This document shows, one piece after another, positions 1-9,834 of a stretch of 64,000 nucleotides of DNA. The stretch lies in contig NZ_NIZW01000018.1 in assembly GCF_002727185.1 (NCBI RefSeq), positions 103,063-167,062 on the forward strand, written 5' to 3'. The notes beneath the pieces were generated by a model, which was not told the DNA's origin, ran no database searches, and worked only from the letters and a program-made list of their open reading frames with translations. A program made the position numbers and the translations under genes. Every line of letters begins with the position of its first letter. The first letter of the stretch is position 1. This DNA comes from Rhodopirellula bahusiensis (GTDB lineage Bacteria; Planctomycetota; Planctomycetia; Pirellulales; Pirellulaceae).

Positions 1-1
1 C

Positions 2-1198
2 AAAGACGCCGATTCGTTTCAGTCTCTCGCGAAGTTCCTGGACGAAATCGAAGAAGGCAAATCAACCGGGCGAGTCTACTACTTGTCGACGATGCCACAG
101 TTGTACGAAGAAGCGATCCAACAACTTGGTGCCGCGGGTCTCGCGTGCGACAAGACCGGACCGCGACGTGTCATCATCGAAAAACCGTTTGGCACCGATC
201 TTAAAACAGCACAACGCCTCAACGAATCGATCCACCACGTTTTCCGAGAAGACCAGATCTATCGGATCGATCACTACCTCGGCAAAGAAACCGTGCAAAA
301 CATCTTTGCATTGCGGTTTGCCAACAGCATCTTTGAACCGCTGTGGAATCGAAACTACATTGACCACGTGCAGATCACGGTGGCAGAAGAAGTCGTCATC
401 GGTCGCCGAGCAGGCTACTACGACAACAGTGGCATTCTCCGTGACATGTTCCAAAATCACATCTTGCAATTGATGATGATCACGGCGATGGAACCGCCCG
501 CGAAATTCGATGCCGCGTTGGTTCGCGACGAAAAGGTCAAGGTGCTGCACAGCGTTCGCAAAATGACCGGCGGCGACTTCGCTGCCCAAACCGTTCGCGG
601 TCAATACGCCGGCTACCTGCAAGAAGAAGGTGTGCCAGCGAACAGTCAAACCGAAACCTTCGCCGCACTGAAACTCTACTGCGACAACTGGCGATGGCAG
701 GGCGTTCCGTTCTTCTTGCGAAGCGGCAAGGGGATGTCATGCCGAACGACTCAAATCGTGATTCAGTTCAAAAACGTTCCTCACCAACTGTTTGGTGGAT
801 CGAAGTCGAAGACCAAACTCGGCAACCGCTTGGTCATCCAAGTCCAACCGGCCGAGGGCATCCAGCTGCACTTCGAAACCAAAGTTGCCGACGCCGGAAT
901 GAAGACCCGAACCAATCACTTGGACTTCAACTTCCAAGACTCGATTGGCGGCGAAGAGATGCCCGACGCCTACCAACGATTGTTGCTCGACGCGGTTCAA
1001 GGTGACGCCAGTCTCTTTGCCCGCGGCGATGAAGTCGAACTCGCTTGGAGCATCATCGATCCGATCATCGAAGCATGGCGCAGCCCAGCCGCACCGCCAC
1101 TGCACACGTATCCGACCGGCCTGTGGGGCCCGGAAGAATGCTCGCAGTGGCTGTTTGATCAAAAACGCGAATGGTTCGACGTCTGCCCAGTGATCTAG
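2..1198 (+). CDS. zwf: glucose-6-phosphate 1-dehydrogenase, 3' part (5' end outside window)
   Basis: This enzyme oxidises glucose-6-phosphate to 6-phosphogluconolactone with NADP+ or NAD+, the entry step of the oxidative pentose phosphate pathway in the cytoplasm. The frame is open from base 2, so the gene starts left of the window; 398 residues are visible against roughly 490-510 for the family, and the N-terminal nucleotide-binding part is cut off. Visible family signatures are VIIEKPFGTDL and the active-site segment RIDHYLGKE, followed by the conserved NRNYIDHVQIT stretch and a normal C-terminus rich in conserved blocks. An internal TTG at 83 could be mistaken for a start but lies in continuous conserved coding sequence. 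A short repeat-bearing spacer follows. Confidence 0.95.
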   Translation, partial: KDADSFQSLAKFLDEIEEGKSTGRVYYLSTMPQLYEEAIQQLGAAGLACDKTGPRRVIIEKPFGTDLKTAQRLNESIHHVFREDQIYRIDHYLGKETVQNIFALRFANSIFEPLWNRNYIDHVQITVAEEVVIGRRAGYYDNSGILRDMFQNHILQLMMITAMEPPAKFDAALVRDEKVKVLHSVRKMTGGDFAAQTVRGQYAGYLQEEGVPANSQTETFAALKLYCDNWRWQGVPFFLRSGKGMSCRTTQIVIQFKNVPHQLFGGSKSKTKLGNRLVIQVQPAEGIQLHFETKVADAGMKTRTNHLDFNFQDSIGGEEMPDAYQRLLLDAVQGDASLFARGDEVELAWSIIDPIIEAWRSPAAPPLHTYPTGLWGPEECSQWLFDQKREWFDVCPVI

Positions 1199-1216
1199 GC
1201 AAGCTGCCATCGACCA

Positions 1217-1331
1217 ACCTGGCCGCAGTCGATCGATCCGCCTGTAAACGACCGATCCTTCTTCCACCGGCCGACCTGGCTGTAGTCGACCGATCCGCCT
1301 GCCGCCCACCGTTCTGGCTGTAGTCGACCGA
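1217..1331. repeat. three copies of a 28-bp spacer repeat
   Basis: Two copies of a 28-base unit lie at 1217-1244 and 1274-1301 (acctggctgtagtcgaccga followed by tccgcctg, with three differences in the first copy). A shorter third copy of its core, ctggctgtagtcgaccga, is at 1314-1331. They fill the gap between convergent zwf and the sulfatase gene. No protein-coding signal is seen; function unknown. Confidence 0.7.
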
Positions 1332-1386
1332 GGCCTCTCGGTCGACCCGCGAGTAAGCGATCGGGGCCCCCGATCGCCAACATACC

Positions 1387-2823
1387 TTACCTGTCGGTTC
1401 CAACCCCGAACCGATGCTCACCACGTTTGGCTGCCCGCAAGGACTCCGTGGTATCTTGCGCCGCGCCCGGGTCGCCCTGCGACTCCATCCATCGATCCAG
1501 CTCTTGCCCCAGTTCCTCGCGAACTCCGGCCAAACTTGCATCGTCGATCAAGTTGGTCATCTCGTACGGGTCGTTCGTCAAGTCATAGAGTTCTTCACTG
1601 GGACGCAGTTGGTACCGCTGAATCAGTCGTAGAATTTCCGGCTGTTCAAAGCTCTGAAACACCCAAGTCTGCCAGTACTTGTTGTTCAGCTCACCCCTGC
1701 CCTTGATGCCCATCAAGTGCTTTTCAATGTACAGGTTCTCGTTCTTCAGATTGCGGATGTAGTGGTAACGTCCATCGGTGATGGACCGAATTGGGTACGA
1801 CGGTCCCTCGGGAACATTGTTGTGCGTCCCATAGGCATACTCGCGATGGGCGTCGCTCTCGCCGCGAAGCACGCTTGCGAAGGTGGATCCATCAAAGGTA
1901 TCGGTCTGCGACTTCGCACCAACCACATCCATCAAAGTCGGCAACACATCGGCGTATTGAACCAAGGCATCGGTCCTGGTTCCTGGCTTCACCACTCCGG
2001 GCCACTTCACGATCAAACCCGTGTGGACTCCCGTGTTGTAGTTCGTCCATTTGTTGCCTGGGAACTGCGAGCCCTGCTCGGACGTGAACAGAACGAGCGT
2101 GTCTTCCGACTTCCCAACCGCATTCAGCTCTCGGACGATTTGGCCGAACTGGTCGTCCATGTAAGTGATCTCGGCCAAGTAGCGACCAAACGCCGATCGA
2201 GTCTCGGGCGTGTCACCAATGTTGGGTGGCAACTTCAACTTGCGAGGCGGATACGCACTGGCGTCACCCATCACCCAAGGCACATGCGGCTCGACCAAAG
2301 CGACCACCAAACAAAAGGGCTGGTCTTCATCGCGAGCCATGAATTCACGGATGGAATCCAACTCCATCTCTCGAGTCGGATTGCGAACGCAGTTTTTGTC
2401 GCAACCATCCACCTTTTCAAACGGGAACGCGGAGTCCGGCGAGACGTGAACCTTGCCTGCCAAACCGACTCGATAGCCTGCTCTCGAAATATGCTGCGGC
2501 ATGCTCTCGATGTCGCCGCGACTGGCGGAATGATTCCAATTGCAACCGTTCCGCATCGGGTACAGCCCCGAATACAATTCGGCGCGACAGGGCTGGCAAA
2601 TCGCTTCGGCGAGGAATGCTCGGTCGAAAGTCATGCCTTCTTTCGCAAGCCGATCCAAGTTCGGCGTTTTCGCGTTTTGGCCCCCGTACATCGGCAGATC
2701 GTTGTACGTGCAATCGTCCGCCATGACGATCAGGACGTTGGGCGATTTCGTCTCAGCGTGCGTGAGAGCGGGCACCATGACAACCGCGAAAACGGTGGCA
2801 ATGGTTCTAAGAATGAGTTTCAT
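1387..2823 (-). CDS. secreted sulfatase (alkaline phosphatase superfamily)
   Basis: Likely hydrolyses sulfate esters, probably of algal or marine polysaccharides, after export. The ATG at 2823 is chosen because it places a clear Sec signal peptide (MKLILRTIATVFAVVMVPAL, ending near ALTHA) at the start; an in-frame start 14 codons upstream precedes it without a better signal. The protein has 478 residues. The N-terminal metal site (NVLIVMADD) is followed by the formylglycine segment AICQPCRAELYSG, with Cys76 as the residue expected to be matured. This is a C-x-P-C-R variant rather than the common C-x-P-S-R. The later HVSPDSAF and NTGVHTGLIVKWPG blocks are typical of the family. No maturase gene is adjacent. 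Confidence 0.93.
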   Translation of the reverse strand: MKLILRTIATVFAVVMVPALTHAETKSPNVLIVMADDCTYNDLPMYGGQNAKTPNLDRLAKEGMTFDRAFLAEAICQPCRAELYSGLYPMRNGCNWNHSASRGDIESMPQHISRAGYRVGLAGKVHVSPDSAFPFEKVDGCDKNCVRNPTREMELDSIREFMARDEDQPFCLVVALVEPHVPWVMGDASAYPPRKLKLPPNIGDTPETRSAFGRYLAEITYMDDQFGQIVRELNAVGKSEDTLVLFTSEQGSQFPGNKWTNYNTGVHTGLIVKWPGVVKPGTRTDALVQYADVLPTLMDVVGAKSQTDTFDGSTFASVLRGESDAHREYAYGTHNNVPEGPSYPIRSITDGRYHYIRNLKNENLYIEKHLMGIKGRGELNNKYWQTWVFQSFEQPEILRLIQRYQLRPSEELYDLTNDPYEMTNLIDDASLAGVREELGQELDRWMESQGDPGAAQDTTESLRAAKRGEHRFGVGTDR

Positions 2824-2960
2824 GAAAACCGGGCGGGATGGGGATACTTGCGTGTGGGTGCCCACAATTCAAAATTGAGGCGGCGCAAATATCTTACCCC
2901 CAAACACCCGAGTCAACCAAATCCCGACAAATAGACGAGCCAGCCATCGGCCAATTCCTA

Positions 2961-3024
2961 GTACGATGGACTTCCAAGTCCGTCGGGGGCAAAGACTTTC
3001 GACGGACTTGGAAGTCCATCGCAC
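2961..3024. repeat. 25-bp inverted repeat, possible terminator or dispersed palindrome
   Basis: Arms at 2964-2985 and 3000-3021 are perfectly complementary over 22 bases (cgatggacttccaagtccgt plus cg) and extend to 25 with one mismatch; the loop is 14 bases. It lies just after the response-regulator gene (minus strand) and before the sulfatase start, so it could end the two-component transcript. No T-run follows, which is against a classical terminator. Confidence 0.8.
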
Positions 3025-3057
3025 GGATGTTGATTCAACGATCGCGTGACGCAAGAG

Positions 3058-4443
3058 CTAGGCCGCTTCAGCTGCTTCGGATGCCGCGTTCAGCTTGTTG
3101 TAGAGCGTCTTCAGCGACACCCCGAGCTCTTCCGCCACGGCCTTCTTGTTGCCGTTGTGCCGAGTCATCGATCGCTCGATCGCCCGCTGTTCAATCTCTC
3201 GCATTGTCATCGGAGCGGAATCAGCCAAGTCCGCACGAAGCTGCCGACGTGCGAAATGCTGTGGCAAGTGCTCCAGATCGATCGGCAACGAATCACATAG
3301 CACCGAAGCGTGCTCGATCACGTTGGCCAACTCACGAACGTTGCCGGGCCACTGGTGCGATTGCAACTCAGCCATCGCGGCTTCCGTGAACAGCTGACCG
3401 TCGGCACCATCCGCACGATGGCGACGCAGCAAGTGTTCGGCGAGTGCTGGCAGATCATCAATGCGATCACGCAGGGCCGGCAATCGAAGTTCAAACGTGT
3501 TGATGCGGAACATCAAGTCTTCGCGGAACGTGCCTTCCGTCACCATCTTTTCCAAATCGCGGTGCGTCGCACAAACGACTCGCACGTCCACTTTGATACT
3601 CTGGTTATCACCAAGCCGACGAATGTCACCAGTTTCCAAAACGCGAAGCAACTTGGCTTGAACCGCCAAAGGAAGCTCGCCGACTTCGTCCAAGAACAAG
3701 GTGCCGCCGCTTGCGACTTCGAACAGCCCCATGCGTCCCGAGTCAGCTCCCGTGAAAGCACCCTTGATGTGACCGAACAGTTCGCTCTCGATCAATGTTT
3801 CCGGAAGAGCACCACAGTTGATCGCGACAAAGGGCTGCTCGTTGCGAAGGCTTTCGTCAGCGATTGCTCGAGCGACCAACTCCTTGCCGCAGCCGGTCTC
3901 GCCGCGAATCAAGACGGTCGACTCGGTGGGGGCCACTTTCGCGATCAGCTTCCGCACTGCGTTCATCGATTGGTTCTCACCAATCAAATCAGAGTCGCCT
4001 TCAGCTCGCTGCAAGCGATGGCGAAGAGCGGCGACCAAACGGTTCCATTCCCGGCGTTCGCTGACTCGCCCCATCAAAGCGGAGATATCCGCCAGACGAC
4101 AAGGCTTCATCAAGTAGTCAAACGTGCCGTGACGCAGAGCCTCGATCGCGGTTTCTTGACTGGGTTTTCCTGTCATCACTACCGCTTCGATTTCCGGCCG
4201 GATTTCGCGTGCACGAGCGATGACATCAATGCCGCTCATCCCGGGCATATCGAGGTCAACCAACAGACAATCGATTGATTCCTTTGACAGGACATCGACC
4301 GCGGTTTCGCCATCCGGGCACACCGTGACTCGGTATCCCATTCGCGGCAATTCGGTGCCCATCAGTTTTTGCAACTGAGGTTCATCGTCCGCGAAAAGAA
4401 TGTGCATGCCGTCGGCTTTAGGCTGCTTGGGTTTGCTGGGCAT
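3058..4443 (-). CDS. sigma-54-dependent response regulator, NtrC family
   Basis: This is a DNA-binding activator that opens sigma-54 promoters when phosphorylated. Domains in order: receiver (residues about 12-130) with the acidic pair ADDEPQ, phosphoacceptor Asp63 in [10 protein letters not shown] and the conserved Lys in LMKPCR; AAA+ domain (about 160-400) with Walker A GETGCGKE, the sigma-54 contact loop GAFTGA and Walker [14 protein letters not shown]-terminal Fis-type helix-turn-helix ([20 protein letters not shown]). The length is 461 residues with the ATG at 4443. Starts at 4464 or 4407 are also possible, the latter giving [11 protein letters not shown] directly. The chosen start overlaps the upstream kinase gene by 26 bases, so the two are co-transcribed partners. 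Confidence 0.94.
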   Translation of the reverse strand: MPSKPKQPKADGMHILFADDEPQLQKLMGTELPRMGYRVTVCPDGETAVDVLSKESIDCLLVDLDMPGMSGIDVIARAREIRPEIEAVVMTGKPSQETAIEALRHGTFDYLMKPCRLADISALMGRVSERREWNRLVAALRHRLQRAEGDSDLIGENQSMNAVRKLIAKVAPTESTVLIRGETGCGKELVARAIADESLRNEQPFVAINCGALPETLIESELFGHIKGAFTGADSGRMGLFEVASGGTLFLDEVGELPLAVQAKLLRVLETGDIRRLGDNQSIKVDVRVVCATHRDLEKMVTEGTFREDLMFRINTFELRLPALRDRIDDLPALAEHLLRRHRADGADGQLFTEAAMAELQSHQWPGNVRELANVIEHASVLCDSLPIDLEHLPQHFARRQLRADLADSAPMTMREIEQRAIERSMTRHNGNKKAVAEELGVSLKTLYNKLNAASEAAEAA

Positions 4444-6424
4444 CTTGGAATTTCCAACTTTCATACGCGGGAGAGGTGACTTCTTCTGTGATGGCAGCGA
4501 TTGGCAATCGCAATTCAAATTCGCTGCCGCGGTTCTCGCCTTCACTGCGAGCACTCAACTGGCCGCCATGCTGGCAAACAATTCGGTGGGAAATGCTGAG
4601 CCCCAATCCGGTGCCGGTGCCATCACGACGTCGCGTGAAGAAAGGCTCGAACAAGTGGGCCTGGACTTCAGCGGACATGCCGCAACCGGTGTCCTTGACA
4701 CGAATCGTCGACGTCTTGGGACCTTGATTGATGTAGATGTTCACGTTGCCATCGCAGTCAACACTTTCCAGCGCGTTGGTCACCAAATTCAAAATGACCT
4801 GTCGGATCTCTTGATCATTGGCATAGACGGTCGCCGAATCCGCGCCGAACAACTGGACTGATTGGCACTTGTATTTGCCAAGCGTCCCAACCATTTCGAT
4901 CACATCGTTGACCAACGGCACGATGTCAAAGGATGTTTTCTCGACTTGGCCCATGCGGCTGAACAGCAGCATTTTTTCGATGATTGATTTGCAACGGAAC
5001 GCTTCGCCTTCGATGCGCTGCAAGTTCTCTCGCCAGTTCTCGGTCATCTCACTGTCGAGCAAACGCTCGTCGTCAGGCAACATCATCAAGTCATTCATTC
5101 GCGACTCGATCGCTTCAGCGCTCCAAGCGATCGCGGCCATCGGATTGTTGATCTCATGAGCGAACCCTGCGGCCAAGAATCCAACGCCGGCAAGCTGTTC
5201 GTTGCGGATGACTTCTTGAGAACGCACCTTCACTTCTTGATCCAATTCGTCGCACATCTTTTCGATGTGAGCCATGCTGTTTTGGAAGCGATCGGTCATC
5301 TCGTTCAAGATGATGGCCAACTCACCGAGTTCGTCCCCGGTGCCAAGATCGATGCGGTGCCCAAACTGACCTCGCGAAACGAGGCGAGCACCGATGACCA
5401 AATTATTGAAGGGCGCCAGCACGCTGGTTTGAAACACCCACACCATCACGGCGGCGATCAGCATCGCGGCAGCAAAGGCGACCCAGGCGACAACGATTCC
5501 GAGTCGATATCGACTTTTGACGTGGTCACTGAACGCCGCCATTTGGCTGTGAATCAGCACCAAGTGATCGCGAGTTTGACCGACCAACTCATCCAGCTTT
5601 TCGCCAAGCTTGTTGCGACTGGACCTTCGATCAATGACCAAATAGTCCAGGTTGTTTTGATTGCTTTGAATGTTGTTCAGGATGCTTCGGATGGTGTCCA
5701 ACGAAGCGAGCTGCGTTTCGGGATTGATCAGCGTCGAACCGGCCTCGACTTCTTTTGGTTGCTCGATCTTCGCCGTCACCATGGTCGAGTAACGACTGAG
5801 CGCTGAATCCAATTCATTGATCGTGGTTTGGAATTCGTCATTCTCCATTTGCAGATTGGAGTGCGGCATTCCAAAAGGATCGATCATCGTGGCTTGCGCA
5901 CGCATCTGGCACAGCCGCGTGTTGCTGTCACGAGCCTTCGCAGCCGCTTGAGCGATTTGCGTCGCCATCGGCAATTCCTTGGCTCGCGAACTGATCGCGT
6001 CCGCCAAGTTTCGGTACTGATACAGACCGATGATTCCAACGCCGCCAAGCGTGATCACCAAAGCGACCAGAACCAGAGTCCCGGTCAGTAATTTGACTTG
6101 GATTGAACCAATCTTTGGGAATTTCCCCTGCGGCGATAAACGCCAGACTCGGGAATCGGTTCGCAATCGAGGAATGCGACTGGACCACTTCGCCTCGGTC
6201 TTCTCAGACGATTCTTGCTGACCGTTGGTGCCGGAACCGTCCGCGGGGGTCGCAGAGGAAGAAAACAAAGAATCAGCGGCTTCGTCCGATGCCGATTCGT
6301 TGATTGACACCATCGAAATCGATGGCTCGCCAGCAGCTGGCTGGTTCGAATCGGAGCCAAAGAGCGACGCCGACGGATGCGTTGCTGAGAGGCTTCCTGC
6401 CTCATGGGGTCCATTTTTTCGCAT
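4418..6424 (-). CDS. membrane sensor histidine kinase, NtrB-like partner
   Basis: This sensor kinase autophosphorylates and passes phosphate to the overlapping response regulator. The 668-residue protein has a hydrophilic Ser/Thr/Glu-rich N-terminus (about 100 residues), TM1 at about 111-135, a helical extracytoplasmic region, TM2 (YRLGIVVAWVAFAAAMLIAA), a HAMP segment, and the HisKA H-box GFAHEINNPM with His423. The HATPase domain follows, with N-box NLVTNALESV, G1 DTGCGMS and G2 GTGLGLSI. The long periplasmic helical region between the TMs suggests a four-helix-bundle sensor; its ligand cannot be read. The start at 6424 could instead be the internal ATG at codon 38. Overlap with the regulator indicates translational coupling. 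Confidence 0.94.
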   Translation of the reverse strand: MRKNGPHEAGSLSATHPSASLFGSDSNQPAAGEPSISMVSINESASDEAADSLFSSSATPADGSGTNGQQESSEKTEAKWSSRIPRLRTDSRVWRLSPQGKFPKIGSIQVKLLTGTLVLVALVITLGGVGIIGLYQYRNLADAISSRAKELPMATQIAQAAAKARDSNTRLCQMRAQATMIDPFGMPHSNLQMENDEFQTTINELDSALSRYSTMVTAKIEQPKEVEAGSTLINPETQLASLDTIRSILNNIQSNQNNLDYLVIDRRSSRNKLGEKLDELVGQTRDHLVLIHSQMAAFSDHVKSRYRLGIVVAWVAFAAAMLIAAVMVWVFQTSVLAPFNNLVIGARLVSRGQFGHRIDLGTGDELGELAIILNEMTDRFQNSMAHIEKMCDELDQEVKVRSQEVIRNEQLAGVGFLAAGFAHEINNPMAAIAWSAEAIESRMNDLMMLPDDERLLDSEMTENWRENLQRIEGEAFRCKSIIEKMLLFSRMGQVEKTSFDIVPLVNDVIEMVGTLGKYKCQSVQLFGADSATVYANDQEIRQVILNLVTNALESVDCDGNVNIYINQGPKTSTIRVKDTGCGMSAEVQAHLFEPFFTRRRDGTGTGLGLSISHRIVCQHGGQLSARSEGENRGSEFELRLPIAAITEEVTSPAYESWKFQDAQQTQAA

Positions 6425-6593
6425 CCGAATCGGCCTCCTTGACCATCACGGTGTGAAACATCCTGTTCAACATTTCGAAGCGTATCGCGGGTTTGGTGGA
6501 GTGGCAAGAGCGGATCGAACTTGCGTTCCCGAAGGGCGGTTTTCTATATCACTACGCTGAACTTTGCTCCACGATCGCCGGGGACCGTCACAC

Positions 6594-7847
6594 GTGACCA
6601 AGACCATCTTTTTTTCCGTCGGGGAACCCAGCGGTGACCAACACGCCGCTCGATTGATTCGTCAGTTGGCGAATCCCGGCGGCTTGGCGATGCGAAACGA
6701 CGAACGAATTGTTTGCCGTGGATTCGGTGGCCCATCGATGCTCGCGGCCGGATGTCGCGTCGATTTGGACCTCACCCGCCACGCCGTCGTCGGGATCGTG
6801 GAAGTCCTGCCCAAAATCCGCGAATTCTTTCGTTTCGCGGACCAAGCCGAAGACATTTTTCGATCCGGATCAGTCGATTCGGTCGTGCTGGTGGATTTCC
6901 CCGGGTTCAACTGGCACATCGCGAAACGAGCCAAGAAGTACGGCATTCCTGTTCACTACTATTGCCCGCCGCAATTGTGGGCCTGGGGTGCGTGGCGAGC
7001 CCGCAAGATGAAACGCAGCGTGGACCACGTGATCGCCGTGCTGCCGGTCGAGAAGACTTTCTTCAACCAGCATCAAATCCCCGTCAGCCTGGTCGGGCAC
7101 CCGTTCTTCGACGCCGTCGCCGAACAACAACTCGACACCGCGGTGATGCGTCGCTTTCACTCCCAACAATCAACCGGTGAACGAATCGTCGCGGTTCTGC
7201 CCGGATCACGCGATCACGAAGTCCGTTCGAACTTTCCGATCCAGTTGGAAACAATCCGGCGATTGCATCGCGAATTGGGTGAGTCAGGCGACAACGTGCG
7301 ATTCGCGGTAGCGGCCTACCGAGACAAACAGTGCCTTTGGTGCCGCGAACAGTTGTCGGAACAAGACAAAAGCCTGCCGATCGATTTCTACGTCGATTGC
7401 ACGTCCGAGATCATCGAAGCCGCTCACAGCGCGATGATGGTCAGCGGCAGCGTCAGCCTGGAACTACTGGCCCGGGGAACTCCCGCAGCAGTCATCTACC
7501 GCGTCGGCCGAGTCTTGCACGCCGTCGGCAAACGCGTTTTGAAAATCGACAGCGTGACGCTTCCGAACTTGATGGCCGGCCGCAAACTTTTCCCCGAGTT
7601 CATTTCCGTAGGCGACCCGGCACCCGCGGTCGATTTCCTGACCGAAACCATGCGAGCGATGCTGCAAGACAGCTTCTACTACGCCAAAATTCGTCGCGAT
7701 CTGCAAAAGCTGCGAGATGAGCATGCGAGCCCGGGTGCGTCCCAACGAGCCGCCGAATTGCTGCGTTCTCGGCTCTTCGGCGTCGATGAAACGCTCTCCG
7801 AAAAGAATTCTCTCCGCATGCAAACCGAAATGCGGGAAGCTGCGTAA
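6594..7847 (+). CDS. lpxB: lipid-A-disaccharide synthase
   Basis: LpxB condenses UDP-2,3-diacylglucosamine with lipid X to make the lipid A disaccharide at the inner membrane. The GTG at 6594 is chosen because it begins the family N-terminus (MTKTIFFSVGEPSGDQHAAR); an upstream in-frame TTG at 6564 adds a non-conserved leader. The length of 417 residues is near the family norm of about 380-400. Conserved blocks seen are VGEPSGDQHAA, VVLVDFPGFNWHIAK, YYCPPQLWAWGAWRARKM, LVGHPFFD, AVLPGSRDHEV and SGSVSLELLARGTPAAVIYR. Its presence supports a lipopolysaccharide-type outer membrane. A membrane protein gene follows 51 bases downstream on the same strand. Confidence 0.95.
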   Translation: MTKTIFFSVGEPSGDQHAARLIRQLANPGGLAMRNDERIVCRGFGGPSMLAAGCRVDLDLTRHAVVGIVEVLPKIREFFRFADQAEDIFRSGSVDSVVLVDFPGFNWHIAKRAKKYGIPVHYYCPPQLWAWGAWRARKMKRSVDHVIAVLPVEKTFFNQHQIPVSLVGHPFFDAVAEQQLDTAVMRRFHSQQSTGERIVAVLPGSRDHEVRSNFPIQLETIRRLHRELGESGDNVRFAVAAYRDKQCLWCREQLSEQDKSLPIDFYVDCTSEIIEAAHSAMMVSGSVSLELLARGTPAAVIYRVGRVLHAVGKRVLKIDSVTLPNLMAGRKLFPEFISVGDPAPAVDFLTETMRAMLQDSFYYAKIRRDLQKLRDEHASPGASQRAAELLRSRLFGVDETLSEKNSLRMQTEMREAA

Positions 7848-7898
7848 GAGCCCAGGTCCATCTTTCCCCGCGGTCCTCTTTTCGTACACCTCGCCGAA

Positions 7899-8699
7899 AT
7901 GAACCAGCCTGAATCATCCAAGTCGTTGTTTTTGGGCGGCGCCGCCAAGGCCACCGCCGCCAATCGCGAACGGGATGTTCCCCGCATGGGAGCGGAGTCG
8001 GGTTACGAAGCGGTCGTGGTCGACGACGTCGCACCAGTACGCATCAGTGCCTTCATCGGCTTTCTGATTTCGCTGACCAGCTTCACCGCCGCCGTCGCCA
8101 AGCCGATGCTGGTTCTGCCCGCTTTGGCGTTCGTCATTTGCTTGTTTGCACTGCGAAAACACGACGGCAAAGCAAAACCGGTCGGAACCATGGTCGCTCG
8201 AATCGGCTTGGTGCTGGCCTGCTTGTTCGGATCGACGGGATTCTTCGTCCACTACCTGAAATACCGAACGCTGGGCGACCAGGCGAGCTACTTCGCTCAG
8301 CAGTACCTGGAACTAGCGGCCAACGGCGAAGAAGCCCTGGCGTTGGAGCTGCAGAAATCGGCCCCCAACCGCCAGGTTTCCACCATGAAGTTGGACGCCG
8401 CCTACGAGATGGACCAATCGGCCCAAGAGCAACTTGAGAATTTTCGCAGCGGTGCCTACGCCGACGTCAAACGTGTCGGACCGGATGTCGAATGGGAACT
8501 CGATCGTCGACCACGGGTCTTCCAGAAATACGGTCGCGAAAAAGTTGACACGTATTGGCGAGATCCGACCGGGCAATTCAAGGGCGTGATCCAAATCGAA
8601 CTGCAATGGACTCCTTCACGCGATGAGGACGAGTCGGATTGGCAGGTTTCGTTGTTCCAAGTCGAACGCGAATTGATCGTCGCACCTGTGGTTCTGTAG
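7899..8699 (+). CDS. hypothetical membrane protein with C-terminal soluble domain
   Basis: Function not recognised. The 266-residue protein has a hydrophilic N-terminus of about 45 residues, two or three closely packed hydrophobic segments (ISAFIGFLISLTSFTAA, PMLVLPALAFVICLFAL, VARIGLVLACLFGSTGFFV; about residues 47-120) and a charged C-terminal domain of about 140 residues with a mixed alpha/beta pattern. It carries no catalytic motif that I can identify. It follows lpxB by 51 bases and may be co-transcribed with it. ATG start at 7899 without a convincing ribosome binding site. Confidence 0.8.
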   Translation: MNQPESSKSLFLGGAAKATAANRERDVPRMGAESGYEAVVVDDVAPVRISAFIGFLISLTSFTAAVAKPMLVLPALAFVICLFALRKHDGKAKPVGTMVARIGLVLACLFGSTGFFVHYLKYRTLGDQASYFAQQYLELAANGEEALALELQKSAPNRQVSTMKLDAAYEMDQSAQEQLENFRSGAYADVKRVGPDVEWELDRRPRVFQKYGREKVDTYWRDPTGQFKGVIQIELQWTPSRDEDESDWQVSLFQVERELIVAPVVL

Positions 8700-8849
8700 C
8701 GGCGAAGCCGAACATCAGGCCAAGCGTTCGATCTGAATTTCGCACGCATTTTGCGAACGGGTTCGGATTGGGGTGGCGTCGAAATGCTGGCAGTGCTTAC
8801 GACCAAGTTTCCGGTCGTCTTTCCTGCCGCTTGCCCTTTGACGTTCAAC

Positions 8850-9515
8850 ATGCCAGCTCGATCCACCGCTCTCATTTGCACCGTTTCGTCGTTGCTGATT
8901 TCTGGTTTGCTTTTGACAACTCAAACCGGTTGCCTGGGTTTGATGTCCAACCTGATGCACGCCGTGGGTGCTGACCAAGTCCCTGCGGAATGTGAACTGC
9001 TGAAGGATTCGAAGGTCGCCATCGTGACCTTCACCGACCGCAGCCAATACAGCGAAGACATTGCTGCTCGAACTTTGTCGCGAAAAGTCAGCGACATCAT
9101 GCTCAACAAAATCAAAGACATTCGCCTCGTTCGCGAAGATGAGATCCAAGAGTTCCGCGACACCCACGGCTGGGAAAACTCAGACTTCCTGGACATCGGC
9201 AAGGGTGTGGACGCAGAGAAGGTTTTGGCAATCGAACTCACGGGCATGAAGCTTCGTGAAGGAGCCACGCTGTATCGCGGGTCCGCCGCTGTGATGCTGA
9301 CTGTTCTGGACGTGGAAACCGAAACCGTGGTCTTCCGAAAAGAAATCGACGAATTCATGTACCCGGCAACCGCTGGCCAATACACCAGCGAAACGACCGA
9401 GTCGAAGTTCCGCAAGCTCTACTTGCAGATGCTGGCTGAACGCATCGGCCGAGTCTTCCACCCGTACGACTTTGCCGACACCATCGCGATGGACGGCGCA
9501 ATCGCCAGCCAGTGA
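8850..9515 (+). CDS. putative lipoprotein of unknown function
   Basis: The ATG at 8850 gives a lipoprotein signal peptide with lipobox TTQTGC, the lipidated cysteine being residue 28 of 221. The open frame extends upstream to 8751, but the extra residues precede the signal peptide and are unlikely. The mature part has an alpha/beta pattern beginning ECELLKDSKVAIVTFTDRSQ and a later VLAIELTGMKLREG strand. This arrangement resembles secreted proteins that combine a short-lived-protein or GNA1162-like fold, but no family assignment is firm. Probably anchored in the outer or inner membrane facing the periplasm. Confidence 0.8.
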   Translation: MPARSTALICTVSSLLISGLLLTTQTGCLGLMSNLMHAVGADQVPAECELLKDSKVAIVTFTDRSQYSEDIAARTLSRKVSDIMLNKIKDIRLVREDEIQEFRDTHGWENSDFLDIGKGVDAEKVLAIELTGMKLREGATLYRGSAAVMLTVLDVETETVVFRKEIDEFMYPATAGQYTSETTESKFRKLYLQMLAERIGRVFHPYDFADTIAMDGAIASQ

Positions 9516-9834
9516 GCCACTCCGAAGGCCACCGGAATTCGCAACGCTGGCTCACTCGAGTCTGCAGCTTGCTCTCCACACCTGACGCCTACGGCACGCT
9601 TTCACGTGTGAGTCGGCGTCTGTTCTCGCTCGCGACCGCGGGCTGACGCGGCGAAAGCGACTATGGAATCGCCCGCCGTCTATGGAATCGCCCGCCGTCC
9701 TTTGGCGATCGTTCTGCGTCGCAAAGTCCCTGTCTCGGCAAAGCAACCGCGCTCCGGTCGACAAACCGCTTCGCGTATCTGACAATTCATCCTGATTTGC
9801 AACGATTCTCGCCACGCACTCGATCTCAATTGCT
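9516..9834. other. non-coding spacer with a 19-bp tandem duplication
   Basis: No credible gene is visible between the lipoprotein and lpdA. The only structure noted is an exact tandem duplication of tatggaatcgcccgccgtc at 9662-9680 and 9681-9699. A promoter for lpdA is presumably in the last 100 bases but I cannot identify its boxes. Confidence 0.6.

Noticed and set aside
1717..2934. 405-codon plus-strand frame opposite the sulfatase
   Set aside because: Antisense to a clear sulfatase; no signal peptide, motif or start signal of its own.
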